A program made the position numbers and the translations under genes. This document shows, one piece after another, positions 1 to 12,100 of a DNA stretch of 64,000 nt; position 1 is the first letter of the stretch; each line of letters begins with the position of its first letter. This DNA comes from Dipylidium caninum (lineage: Eukaryota; Platyhelminthes; Cestoda; Cyclophyllidea; Dipylidiidae). Under the pieces are notes generated by a model. It worked only from the letters and a program-made list of their open reading frames with translations, was not told where the DNA came from and did no database searches. Location: contig QEYB01000652.1 of NCBI GenBank assembly GCA_017562135.1, positions 186,001 to 250,000 on the forward strand. The letters are read 5' to 3'.

Positions 1-3000
1 AATTTTCGATGCCACAGCCCTAGCAAAAAGGCGCTTCTTCAGTGTCGAATCACCGATTTTCTTTTGAACACCCTCGTAAATTCGTAGCAGTATCCGAGGG
101 ACCGTGGTCCATAATGTGGGTTTTAACTGCTTAGCATCGTCAAAGAGGAGACGGGGTTCACCGGAATAAAAGCCAATTCTGCCCCGATTAAAGATTGTGA
201 GGAGCTATAAAAAGAAAAGTAAAAAGAATTAGCCCCCTATAATCATATTAAAAATATAGGTGAAAAGAAGAAAGCGGAAAAGAAGAAACAATTTAAACAG
301 CCTGTTTGTATACTTTTGCATCGAAGGGAACAATTGCATCATACCAAGCGTAGGTTATTACATCTCACGATGCAACGAAAATAAGAGATTTTACTACACA
401 AAATCAAACTTTTTCCCAAAGAATATCGTCATTCGGGCACGATATAAACTCGCCACCCTTCGCCTTTTTCCACAAATAGGCACTGAAAAGTGGCGAAATC
501 CTTAATAGACAGCATTCAAGTCACAGCAAGGAAAAAAGCGCGATTCACATGAATGTACTTACGATAAACATCTGCTCCAGTATATGAGCCATAGGAAGAT
601 ACGATAAGTAGACGCCATCTTCCGTTATAATCTAAAAGCAAAGATTTGTGCACCAGTTAGGCTTCAACCCCGTATTTAATAGAAAATTATCTGAAAAGGA
701 TAAAATTGTAATTTTTCTGGAAAATATGAGAACGAGAAACACAATTCTAGTCCAATAATGTGGTTTTTGATTTTAGAGGCAAGGTAAACAGAAGAAGACA
801 GGTGTCACAAGTCACCAGTGCTGTCAAGTAACTCATTTTATAAATCGTACGAAATGGCGTCAGTATTGAAGAAAAATTAAATCAAAACGTTTCAAGAAGG
901 TTATGGTTAGTATTAATATAAATACACATGCACACTTCCTGCTCTGCGACTCCAAATGCCACTTACAATAGGAACTAATATTCACAAAACAGACAAAATA
1001 CGAGCCGATAATCATAGTTCGAGGAAAATCAGAAAATTGACTGGATAAGCACAAATAACCTTCAAATATAGGTTTATTCATATACCTGTGTGAATGAATT
1101 CCAATGGGTATCAAAAATAATCAAGCTTGGTATTTAGTCAACTGAGCTGTCAAAAGCGGGTAGGAGGTGCTTTTCAATAGAAGTTTAAAAGAACCAGATG
1201 ATGCGGATAATACAGAACGACAAGAAACGAACTTACACCTTTGCCAGCGTTAAGAAGATTATTGTTCAAACTGGCCAGCATCATTCGGTTGGAAATCATA
1301 ACGCCTTTTGGGACGCCTAGGTTTAAACAGTGTTTTGTACGAACTTTTGACAGTATAGATTCCATGGCCACTCGTGCAGGTATATATATATATCAGCATT
1401 TTGAGACAAATGAAATTGTGGTTGGCAGAAGAATTTGGAATTTTGGTGAAAGTATACAGGGAACGATAGTGACAGAATACGTGTTCAATAGCTGTGAAAT
1501 TGACTCTATTCTTAAAAACATTTATCAATAAGAAGATGCTAAAAAACTTCTAACATACCAGTAGTACCACTAGTGTAGCAAATCAGACCAAGGTCATCTG
1601 GTTCAGAGGGCTGGAAGTAGAAAAAAGCATGAATGCTTTTGACGAAGAAAAAAGGAATTAGTGGAAACTTAGGGAAGTGTAAGAGCATGAGGTAACCATT
1701 ACTACCGTTTCCACATTGTAACAACGAGAATATAAGAAAGACAATGGTTTCATCGCCCAACGCATCAAACACACAAGTGAGAGGAATCAGCAGACAGACC
1801 TATCAAATCACTGATTGTAAAGTGATTAATTGACGGCATTAAAAGTGGACGAGGACCATGAGCAGACACGGATGAGTCCAAAACAAAAACATAGAATAAG
1901 GTAGTAAAAATATCAATGCATAGAGCTATTGAGAAGCAGATTGTTCGACGGAACAGTCAAACAAAACGTACTCCTGCGAAAACAGTAAGTACTTTTGCCA
2001 ATACACTCCACACGAATTAACGAAATAAAAGGAAATACCAAACTTCAGAACCATAACCTACCAAGGAAATTTCAATAACGAAAGAATAGTCCACAAAATT
2101 AGAATAAGATAGCGAGAAGACAAAATACAACTGAAAATAAAGTGATTAATTGCGTTGGCATAAAACCCAGACATCATCTCGGTCAAGGCCTAGGTCGTTT
2201 CAAGAGGTGTCTATGTTTGAGACAATTGTAATCAGGTCCACACTAACCTTGTCCCAAATCTGGTGGAAAAATTGCAAAGAAAACCGCAACTGACGTGGTC
2301 ATGAAAACGCAGAATTATAAACCGTGAAAAATAAATGCATTCAGACAAGTCATAAATAAGGTATTCAGGTGTGTAAGTTTGTTAAAACTCTTGGTTTGCT
2401 ACTAAGGACATTTAAAATTTTCAAATTAAACCAGTAGACAAAATTTTAAAGAATAAGAATCACAAGCGTGTGTGTTAAAGAGATTTATTCTGAATGAAAT
2501 GACCTAGAGAGAACAATGCTGAAGAGTTTCAAGCCAAAAACAGGACAATAAAACATCCACTTGAACGCTTCTACATAGAAAAGAGTCGGCCCAGGGTATG
2601 ATGGCAAGAGTAAACTTTTTAATTAGAGGGTTGCGGTTCCTCCGCATAATAATCGTATCGCCACATGAGAAAAATGACACGTAATAGTTAATTAAAAGAT
2701 GAGGAGAGGAAGTAACAAACGAAAAGAGCATTACGGTTAAAAGAGGCAAATATAAAGTGAGACAAGGGGTTAAGTTGTCGAAGACACCACCAAGAAGCCA
2801 ACCTCATCAACGGCTATTGACACATGAAGCCAAGATATGTAAATTTCTGTAGAAGGAACTGTAGGGTGAATTTCCATTCTCAGCCAAGGGTTAGAATATT
2901 CGGGAAAGGCATATAAGAGACTTTTTAATAAATGAAATTTAGAAAAAGATTGCCGAGAAAAGGTGTTAAACAAGCCCAAAACAAACTATACCAAAATTTG

Positions 3001-4779
3001 AAAACCATCGAGTGGAAGCAACGCCAAACATCAGATATAAAAATACTTATAAAATAAATCATGATACAAAAAAGCGAAGAAAAGAAATTCTAGGAAAAAT
3101 ACTCAGATAACTTAATGAAAACAGCTGGGCCTCAGCCAGCTCCAAAGGGAACAACGCCGTAGCAACAAAAGCTAATTGACTAACAGCTTCGTTTGGGTAC
3201 ATTCGCCCTCACTAAAGCAATCACACGAGCGTACGATTGTCCGTGTCGTGTCTCGCTTCTACAACCTTCAGACCAATCAAGCAAACCAACCACCTTGCAA
3301 CGAAACTAACCAATGAGGACATAACGGAAAGGGGATGGAATTATGGTAGCCTTGAAAGCACGGAAGGGTACGAAAAGTATAAGAGAAAGCGAAACGCCAA
3401 AGTAGACACATGTAAAGATAACCGTACAACTTACCATTGTATCCAAAGGGGAGGCCTCACCACGAGACTAAATACCAAAAACGTAGCGTGAAAACATAGT
3501 GGTACAAGGATGTCAAATAAGGGAACGCAAACAAGAACTACGCATTTAAACTTAACAAATAAATTGGAACTTACTAAGATTTCATCAAAGGTAAAGATTT
3601 GAGCAGAATCGCCGCATTTTGCTTTCAACGAAGTAAGATCGTCCATTGAATTCATTATAACAATGTACTTCACATAAGGGGTGATCTCCTCCAGGCTCAT
3701 GAGTTTTAAGGCCTGTGTTGCTGTATCACTTACAACGACAGACAATTCAGCTGAAGAGATTTGAAGAAGCCAATGAAGAGACAAATAGCTGCAGTCATTA
3801 ATAACATCGAGTAAACTTTATGAAGCAGAAGGAAAGATAAATGCTCAGAGAAAAAGGAGAATATTCCGATTCCGAATGGACAAACCTGTATGACCCAAAA
3901 ATAAGGCAAAAATACAACAATTTCACACTAAAAAAAGCACTTACTCTGTTTGCAGATATATACCAAAGCATCTTCTCCCAGAGTGTCAAATAGGGGAACA
4001 GTAGTCAATTTGTAGGAGAAACAGGCGTACTGAGAAATAAGCCACTAGAATAAACAAAAGATGGTACTTTTAAAGACACGATTTGGAGGCAAATTCCGAC
4101 GTAGTAACGAAAAACTAGTCCATACAAGCTACTTTAGAGTTCCTCGCAAGAAATGCAACCACATACAAACATAATAGGTCCATCTGTATATCTAATAACA
4201 GTAACCGGTTACATTGCAAGAGAAAAAACAAGATTCTTTTGTGTTACCTCAGAACGGTTTTTTCCATAAATCCCTACGCATTTGAAGGGCTCCGAGAGTG
4301 AATCTAGGGTGCAAAGACCAGACCCGAATTTTTTCACAAGAGCATAAACCTCATCGAAAGTTTGCCACACATAAGGAGAAGTAGGAGAGGCATGAGTGCC
4401 CAAGAATGGACGACAACCTTCGAAAGAGAGAATACCATAAAGTAACCCATTTAATGTGAGGCAAGATTACAGCAAAGGTCGCAGGCAATATATCTTCGAT
4501 AAGTAGTGGCAAGACATTAAAATACTTGCTCACCTCCTGCATTCATGGCCTCCTTGAATAAGTCATGTACACAAGTGGACCCGCTCCCAAGAATATTTGG
4601 CAACACGCAGTCTTTATAGGAAGGGTTCACGCGAACGCCGCCCTAATGAAACACAACCAAACAATAAGCACAACTGCTGTGGTTTCTCGGAAGTGCAACT
4701 GCAACACAAAAGGAAAACTCACCTCCAACGTGTAAGAATAATTCTGTACATCGGGCTTGTAACTTGATGACTTAGACAT
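1..4779 (-). CDS. ACSL: Long-chain fatty acid-CoA ligase (ACSL1/5/6-like), 5' part, continues past left edge
   Basis: The enzyme adenylates a long-chain fatty acid with ATP and transfers it to CoA, usually at ER or mitochondrial membranes. Nine exons join in phase on the minus strand: 4779-4723 (preceded by 9 nt of 5' UTR), 4642-4534, 4417-4248, 4044-3945, 3750-3575, 1610-1559, 1316-1237, 631-563 and 204 to beyond base 1. They encode 339 residues. The AMP-binding P-loop YTSGTTG-VPKG (about residues 216-226) is split by an intron. Further family blocks are VWQTFDEVYAL, GIYGKNRSE, YLPMAHILEQ and PTLWTTVPRILLRIYE. The wording of GIYGKNRSE favours the ACSL1/5/6 branch over ACSL3/4 (inference). 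The C-terminal half, with the fatty-acid gate and final motifs, lies outside the window. No N-terminal membrane anchor is seen before the chosen ATG, so an upstream coding exon is possible, although an acceptor 9 nt before the ATG makes this start plausible. Confidence 0.95.
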
Positions 4780-4788
4780 GTCAAAAAC

Positions 4789-5794
4789 CTTAATGGAAAA
4801 CGTAGGGGTTAAGAATAACCTAATATTGAGAAATCGAGCAGTAAGGAATATGCAAACACTGATAAAAACGGGCGATCCGGACACAAGGTTAACATCTTGT
4901 AGGTCGTAAAGTAAATCACAATGACGGCTCAAGACGTTTAAAGGACATGTACAATACCTCAAGGTAAACGAGAATGCACCTTACCACTAAACAAAATTGT
5001 CACGTGCATATACAAAACGAAGCGGCCAAATTGTGTACAGATAAAGCTGAACTATTCACTGTTTCTCAATTGTATTCGTTTTTAAAAAGTAGTTAGCGTT
5101 CGGTTAAATAGCCTCGACACGGTTTAAGGAGAAATAAAATAAATGAATCAAAATTCGATCGAATTAAAGCAGTCAAATAGTCAATCCTGGTAAGAAACAC
5201 GCGAAAGAAAATGTGGGAAAATGACGTTGTTTTTTGACACGAGGCAAGAGCGCCCTCAAGTAGAAAGATAACACAGTCTGGTGATGGGATTTTAGCGGTA
5301 CCGAAGACAGTAAGAAAGTACAAAATCTCAAATTTAGACAGTGAAACCATTTATGCAAGCTCACCGGATAGCAGAGGAGCAAACAGACGCGCAAAAGCTG
5401 ACCACTAAATTGAATGACGCGATTACGCCTCCGCCGCTAAACAAATGTAAACAAAGTAGGTATTAATATTTACTCGTTTCATGAAAAGCGGGACGCCGTA
5501 AGATCGCAGTTTGATGACGGCGCAATGAGATTTTGTTTATAACTCAAAGAACAGGCTATTGAAAATTTGGAAAGATACGACGCAAGAAATCTTTTCTGCG
5601 TATGGAGCGTTCGAAATAGGCGGGACAGCTTGGGATTGTCAGGCGAAACATGAACATGAAACATAACTGTTATTCATTCTGCCATAAAAACATGCGCGGT
5701 TCATTTTAGTTTCTCTCCGTAAAAACACTCATTGCAATTTGACAAAGAGTGTAATTATTATCTCACGACACAGCCATCCTACAAAATCGAACAA
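4789..5794. other. Gene-poor stretch upstream of ACSL
   Basis: This interval lies upstream of the first recognised ACSL exon. It holds only short open frames with no family resemblance. It should contain the ACSL promoter or an untranslated first exon, but I see no convincing TATA box or donor that would place either. Confidence 0.4.
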
Positions 5795-7030
5795 GCGTAA
5801 AAATTTGCAAATTCCCAATTTTGGAACCATTGCCCACACTTACCACATTCGTCCATTCTTTTCTGTATGCACCTTCCCAATATCGTCAAACATTCTGTTA
5901 TGTCCAGGAAGAAGAATTCCCCCGCCTCCTACTTTCAACTTCCTCGGTCTCTGTTAACTGACCTCAATATACGCTTTAAGGCAACTTCCTCCTCCCCACC
6001 CCCACCCCCACGGGTTGTTAGTTAAGGGGAGCTTGGGGCCTCCTACCACCCACTCACCCGCTCATCCACCATCTCTACCGACACACGTCCTGGCTATCGT
6101 GATGTGTCCAACGTGGAAATCAACCAGACCGCAACCTGCATTCACACTCCCACCAAGAGGTGGTGTTGAAACAGCAGCCATTCATAACAGACCCACCTTC
6201 GCGTTCTCCTAGATTCACTCATCACTTGTTGAGACTACATTGTGGACTCTGCCAACAGCATGCATGCAGAGAACTACGGACGCCACACGCTGACAGGGTC
6301 GCTTCCAACCCTCACTTGGTCAGCGATGCACCTACATTCCTCTCGCCCACCTATCGTGTCTGCATCGGTAACGACTATTCGAAGGCATACGACCAGCAGC
6401 GGGGACGGTTCGATGAGACACGAGGGGAGAGGGAGTTGGATACCAGACACGAGCATTATGTCACGAGGCAGGAAACCCTTGAAAGGTCAAGTGGTGCCGA
6501 CTGAGGGATTGTAGGGAGCGAGTGAGAGAAGAGGAGAAGTGCATGAAGGAAGACTTGTCTGGATGAGGAACTTAATCCACACACGAACACTGCCATCTCA
6601 GAAGGGTGTGTGGATCACCTTGAATTGGGAGAGGAAAAGTCAGGGAGGAGGTCAATCAGATCGTCCGTTAGCTGTGGGTGCAGGGAAGAAAACGGCGGAC
6701 ACTCTTATTTCTCTTGAATTTTCATAAAGGGGAGGAGGTGGAGGAGAAGGCAAACGTTTCTGCTACATTTGCAATTCTCACACACCGTGAGAAATGATGA
6801 GACGTGAGACCACGACCGTGTCGTAGCAGCCAAGTGGGTAAGTGGTATTGAAGAAGAGTTGAGTGGAGATGGCTGTGAAGAATGGAAGCGAACGTGCTGT
6901 GGTGGAAGAATAAGTTCGAGTGGAAGAAGTAGAAACGACAGTGGTAGAAGGACAGTAGAAGTGCTCGACTCAACAGCCGGAACCTGTACAGAATATCGTC
7001 CTAATCGTAGGCTGATTAGATTTTCCTTAC
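5795..7030 (+). repeat. Dispersed repeat, copy R1 (direct orientation to R2)
   Basis: This block recurs at about 18640-19640. The core, about 5923-6620, matches 18740-19431 almost base for base; the differences I can see are one 6-nt indel in a C/A-rich run near 6000 and a few single changes near 6507-6560. The flanks (5795-5920 and 6640-7030) are recognisably related to those of the other copy but have many substitutions and deletions. Three overlapping open frames in the core (65, 114 and 90 codons) are preserved in both copies. The 114-codon frame (6160-6504) ends in a charged stretch containing RGERELDTRHEHYV. I found no reverse transcriptase or transposase motif and no clear terminal repeats. 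It could be a non-autonomous mobile element or a segmental duplication. Confidence 0.85.
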
Positions 7031-9147
7031 ATATTTCTGATTCGTATAAGCCCGTACCTTCGAACCTTCTTTTCTTCTTGTGTTATAGGTAATATAACAC
7101 TCACAAAATATACTCTATGGAATTTTTGATCCCGCAGATGTAGCGCTGCCCTGTCGGAGAGGCAAAAACCCACTCTTATCCTTCATTCCACACAACTCTA
7201 GTAAGTAGTGTCTACGAATTAGAATAAATAAAGTAGAAAAATAGAACTATAGCAAACTATACCACATATGGGTTTGAAAGGTAGGTTGAAAAACGAAATT
7301 GTTAAGGAAAGTCGAAATGGCGGATGTCTGCCTACATGAAAGTATGCGCCTCAACAAGGCAATTTTACTTGTGCACGTACTTCTTGAAGCACTTTTACCG
7401 TAATGGAGAGCAAGAGAGGAGAATATTTTTAGTACACACACAAACACTCAAACACGAAAGGCCTCGCAGCTCCGCCATCGCCGAGGAGCCCCGTTGTGGC
7501 TGTGAGGCGTTGCCTCCGTGGCCTCCCACCAATCACCACTCACCCTTGTGGGTCTCTGGCTTGTGTCACTTTAAGTCCACAAATCGCTTCTCACATTTAC
7601 TGCTGTTGCGTCGGAGCATTTGAGGCTCCATCGCAACACATTACGGTACGTCTACTTCATGTATATCGCATTCTTTCAAGTAGAACTCTGACTGATGCTA
7701 AAAGTTACCAGATAGCAACTTCCAGCAACGTTTTTGATAGCATCAGCTCAACTATTCACATGAGTATCTCAAATGTCCTCAAGTTCCCACTTGAACAATT
7801 GTTAAGAGTAACTTTGGGAAGATTAAAATTCTCTCTATTGGGTAAAGACTCCTTACGACTTCCTCATTAACTGTTTTCAAGTCGCCTGTAGGGGCAACAA
7901 CATAATTACCCACCCATTTATTAATTTTGATCGTATTTTGGCCAAGGTTTGCATTGTTTGGTGACTCCTGGTAGCGGATGCTTCGCGCGTTTGAATCACT
8001 TTCCTTCGCGTCGACAGCACTGAGAGCGTGAATTGAAACATGCGACTTTTCTAATTTCCCAGAATTCATGCTAAATTGAGCCTTCCTCTCCCTATACAGC
8101 GGCATTTTGGTGGCTTCAAATGGAGACGTCTTAAAGAGACTGCATGAAATCATGTAATCCTAATAAAGTTAATATTGAGGCTCTAGCATCACGAAGTTGC
8201 GTAGACCTTCATTCCCACATGACGACCCGTTTCTCAAAATGACATTTTCAACGTGCTCCCCTTAGCAAATTGCATAATTACCCGAAATAAGTAAGTAAGA
8301 CTCGGAGGGGAGAGGCAGAAGTGAGAGTGTAACGGTCACGTGATTATTTTGTCACCGATGTGTTGTTTGACACAGTTTAGCAAAAATTTTCCACATCTCT
8401 TCAAGTGCAACCGAGCTACAGACTAGGCTTCAGAAGTATTACTGAAGTCGAGGCTAAGCAGAATAAAAAATCTGCCTTTGACTGAAAGAGAGCATTGCTG
8501 AGTTAGTTAATTGAAATGTTGAGGATCTTAGAAGAAACAGAATTTTTTTTGCCGCAGGACTTCTGGACGAACACTCATGGAACTTGCGGTAGAATACATT
8601 CAGAAAGTAACGTATTTGATGCGAAATGAAGACAAAAAGTGCACTCCATCGCGAAAGCTTTAGTTTGTTAATGGCCCAGATTAACGAGATTGATCAAATT
8701 GGGGATAAAATATAACGATTTTGAGGGGTACGGAGAGGCCAGTTTGACGAGGCGATTGATGCCCACTCGACGTCGTTAGTGCGCCATTCAGCGTGGCGAG
8801 GAGAGCTCGACGGAGACGAGGACAAACGCCGAGTCAACTTAATTGCAGTGTGCAAGACATCCTCAATCAATGTGGATACTCTGTTCACGACAAAGTACCT
8901 GATTTGAGCGGAATGACGGCAAGTGTGTGGGTGTGGATGTGGGTGCCCTCTTGATTGCCTCAGCCGCGCTTGATGCGCAACTGGCGTCACACAAACTAAG
9001 CCTCAGACGTCGCAGAAGTCAGCCATCTTTCTGCCAATGTGACGTAACAGTTGGAGCCCCATAGTCGTCAAACTAGTCTATTTAACTCCATATCTCGTAA
9101 ATATACTATATCTTTTCGACAATAATGTTACTTCCGTTCCTTTTCAG
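7031..9147. other. Gene-poor stretch upstream of the unrecognised gene
   Basis: No exon chain could be built here. The longest frame is 124 codons on the minus strand (8153-7779); it is hydrophilic and fits no family I know. A locally GC-richer patch lies near 7460-7570. The 3' end should include the promoter of the gene starting at 9158; a polypyrimidine tract and CAG acceptor end at 9147. Confidence 0.35.
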
Positions 9148-9157
9148 ACAGAGCAAA

Positions 9158-12100
9158 ATGGCATCCGTTGCTCAAGGCAATCCGATGCAGTTGGTGAGTA
9201 GATTTTCGAGTGTTTGATGGCTTATATAGGGGAAGTGGCTTTAGAGTTTGGGGTGTAATCTGATCGGATGCATGCGTTGATCCTTGAGTGGCTGAAGCAC
9301 GGTTCTCACACAATGGCAAGATATGTGGTGTCGTTGTGCGAAAACAAATCCTGAATCCACAGCAAGTTTTCGCACACTCTTAATAACACGGGGAAGGACA
9401 TGAGGGTCCGCACGGCCACAAAATGCCGCTTAGGCCGTGCTAGGAGCCCAGTGTGAGCAGCGTTAGGGGACATAGTCCACGGCGTGACAGGGTTTAGCAG
9501 TGGGACTTATGGCAGTGACGAGACACGAAAGCGAAGTCAGTAGACTGCATAAAAATAAACACTTGCATTCTGTTATGCCTTTTCACATTGAAGGACACCA
9601 ACTTGCAGTGTTTGGCATTAGAGAGACCCAAGAAACCGAGGAACCACAAAGCGCACAACATAATTCTTGCTGAAGGAGAGGAGGCTGTTCATCGCCCAAT
9701 AACCGCTGAGGACTGCAACATCAAACCGCAGACGCCCTCCAACTCGCATGATCTGGCAGGGTAAACATTGACTTAAATACAGGAATGTCGGTCGACATTT
9801 TGCGAGAGGAGTGGGAACAGCACAATTTCTTACAAATTGTGGATGTAGAAAAGTGGGAAAGGGAGAGATCGGCCTGATTTTGTCAAACATTGCGGATAAA
9901 GCCGAATAAAAGATTTCGTGCTTATCACGAGCATCGCCTGTAACATTCAATTGACAAGCTGACTACTAAATAAAGGCTACAGTACACACTCCCATGGGTT
10001 ACAAATGACCATAATGAAAACTTTCCATAGTATACAACATGTTAATTATTGAATTTTGTTATTGAACTCAGAACTTAAAGCACTAGACTTTAACACAATA
10101 ATTGCATACATATATCCATATATATGGATGTACAGCAACAGTAAAAAATATTTCCCATGCTGTTGCTGTGTATGATGAGCTTTGAAGCAAGGATCAGCGG
10201 TCCTTTATTTTGAAAAAGAATTTTCTGACATCTTTATTCAAAAAAAGACAAAACACGACGAGGTAACTCGTAGGTGGTAGTCAGCACCGGAGTCTCCTTC
10301 AGCAACGCCAGCTACGAGATGTCTCATGGCGTTTTTTGGTATTAAACGAAAATTGCTGCAAATCCCATCCCAATTTTATGTCAGTAAAGTAATACCAGCA
10401 TATTTTGTAATGCTTCATGTTTTCTTTAAAATAATACCTTGGCACACAGAGCGGGAGACGCTCCATCTTTGTCTGGCAGTGGATGCGTTAATCCCACTCT
10501 TATTGGTTTTTAAGCTTCCAGACTCAGAAGGAGAAGGCGATCGCACCAATGGAAGGACTTGTGTTGCCCCGCCTTCCAAATGGACCAATTAAGTTGCGGT
10601 CGTGGAAAAATGACGCATCGAGGAATGGCGAAGGTAATCTAATTTCCTTAAAATTGCAGTGAAATTCAACTAGTGTCAGTTAAATAGCACCAAAAATTGA
10701 CATAAGGGGAACGGCCTCTGCCCACTAAGCCCAAATGGGCCATTCCTCGCTCTTCGCACCAAATACCCCATCATGACACTACGCGTCCCGATATAGAGAA
10801 GCCCAGGAATAGCATTAGCAAACACGTGGCAATGGTGACCAAGTGAGAATGGCAAATAAGATGAAAGTGGTGACTTGCAAAACCCGTGATCAGAAATCAC
10901 TAAACACTTACTCGATGCAAGAGAAATGCCCATAAATTGCACTTTCGGAGGGTCATCTACTTCCACAAGCAATCACTTAATTCGCCTCTTCACTCAGATT
11001 TGGATGTCATCTAGGCGATAGGCAAGAGGTGAGTATCAACGAAGTGAAGGAGCTAAAGTTCCTTCGGCCACGGGGTACTTGAATCAAGAGCATTCCTTGA
11101 TCCGCGTGGACAATTGACTGCCATTGCCTCAAGTGTGCATAGGAGAGTTGTCCTTGCTGAAGTGTAGGCAGAGTGGAAGGCTGGAGGCAGAATTTTTATG
11201 AGCCATATTGCAAGGAGTACAGAAATGTGCACTAATCTGCAGAGAACACGATGCACACAAGTTGACAGTGGAGCGGGTATTCACTTGTGCAAAGATCCAT
11301 GAAAAATAAGGCGATGAACAAGATAGGATGAGTGGCGGCACACAGAGGAATGTGCAATTCAAAACGGGAGAAGATAATAATGGAACGAATTCCCCTTTAA
11401 TCCTGAGTCGTAGTCAGCCGATATGACAAAAAACATATGTTGATTCCTCAGGTATGTCAAATGGAGGCAACGGCGCAGAACCCACAAAGAAGGCCCCTGA
11501 CGCATCAAGTAACTGGCCAACCTCTCCTCGTCCACTCGAGCTCAGCAAAACGAACACATCCGAAGGATGGATGGACACGAGTGTCTCGAATGCTTCCTCG
11601 AGGGAAGCAAGAGGAGGGTATGGAGAATGCTTGTCACCCAAGGCGGTGGTTTAAGAATGCAGGTTAACCCCGAGTATAGACCGAAACGGTAGACCCACTC
11701 ATGCCTTTCCGGCGGGTGCTAAGAGGAGGGGGACCACTAAAGCCAACAACCAACTTTTACATAATGCAAGTTGACATTCAGGTATTCTGTGCCCTCTGAA
11801 TAGGCCTGTTTACTTCCCTCCCTAAAGTAATCCTGGTGATCAAAACGGCAATGATAAGCAATACGGTCTGGGCGACTACAAAGGATCAGCGACGAAGGAC
11901 GAAGAAGAGTGGGACAAAGAAGGACAAGCAGGTGAGTTCGTTCACTGTCTCAACTCATTTTTCGTAGTAGGTGACGAGATGGCGTGGTTAACTTTGACGA
12001 ATTGGCAAATTGACACACTTAATACATTAACGCTGTCAATTTCGGTCATTTTCACTTTGTGTCTTTGGTGTACCACCAAAGCAATCCCCTCAATGAGTCT

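Noticed and set aside
1380..1394. TATATATATATA run taken for a promoter
   Set aside because: It is a short dinucleotide repeat in an ACSL intron, not upstream of any start codon.
7779..8153. 124-codon minus-strand frame with hydrophilic sequence
   Set aside because: No family resemblance, no start or splice context that fits, and isolated from any chain. Kept only as part of the region description.
10998..11030. Exon-like piece bounded by CTCAG and GAG/GTGAGT between exons 2 and 3 of the 9158 gene
   Set aside because: In the phase required by the neighbours it contains a stop codon, and the flanking exons join in phase without it.
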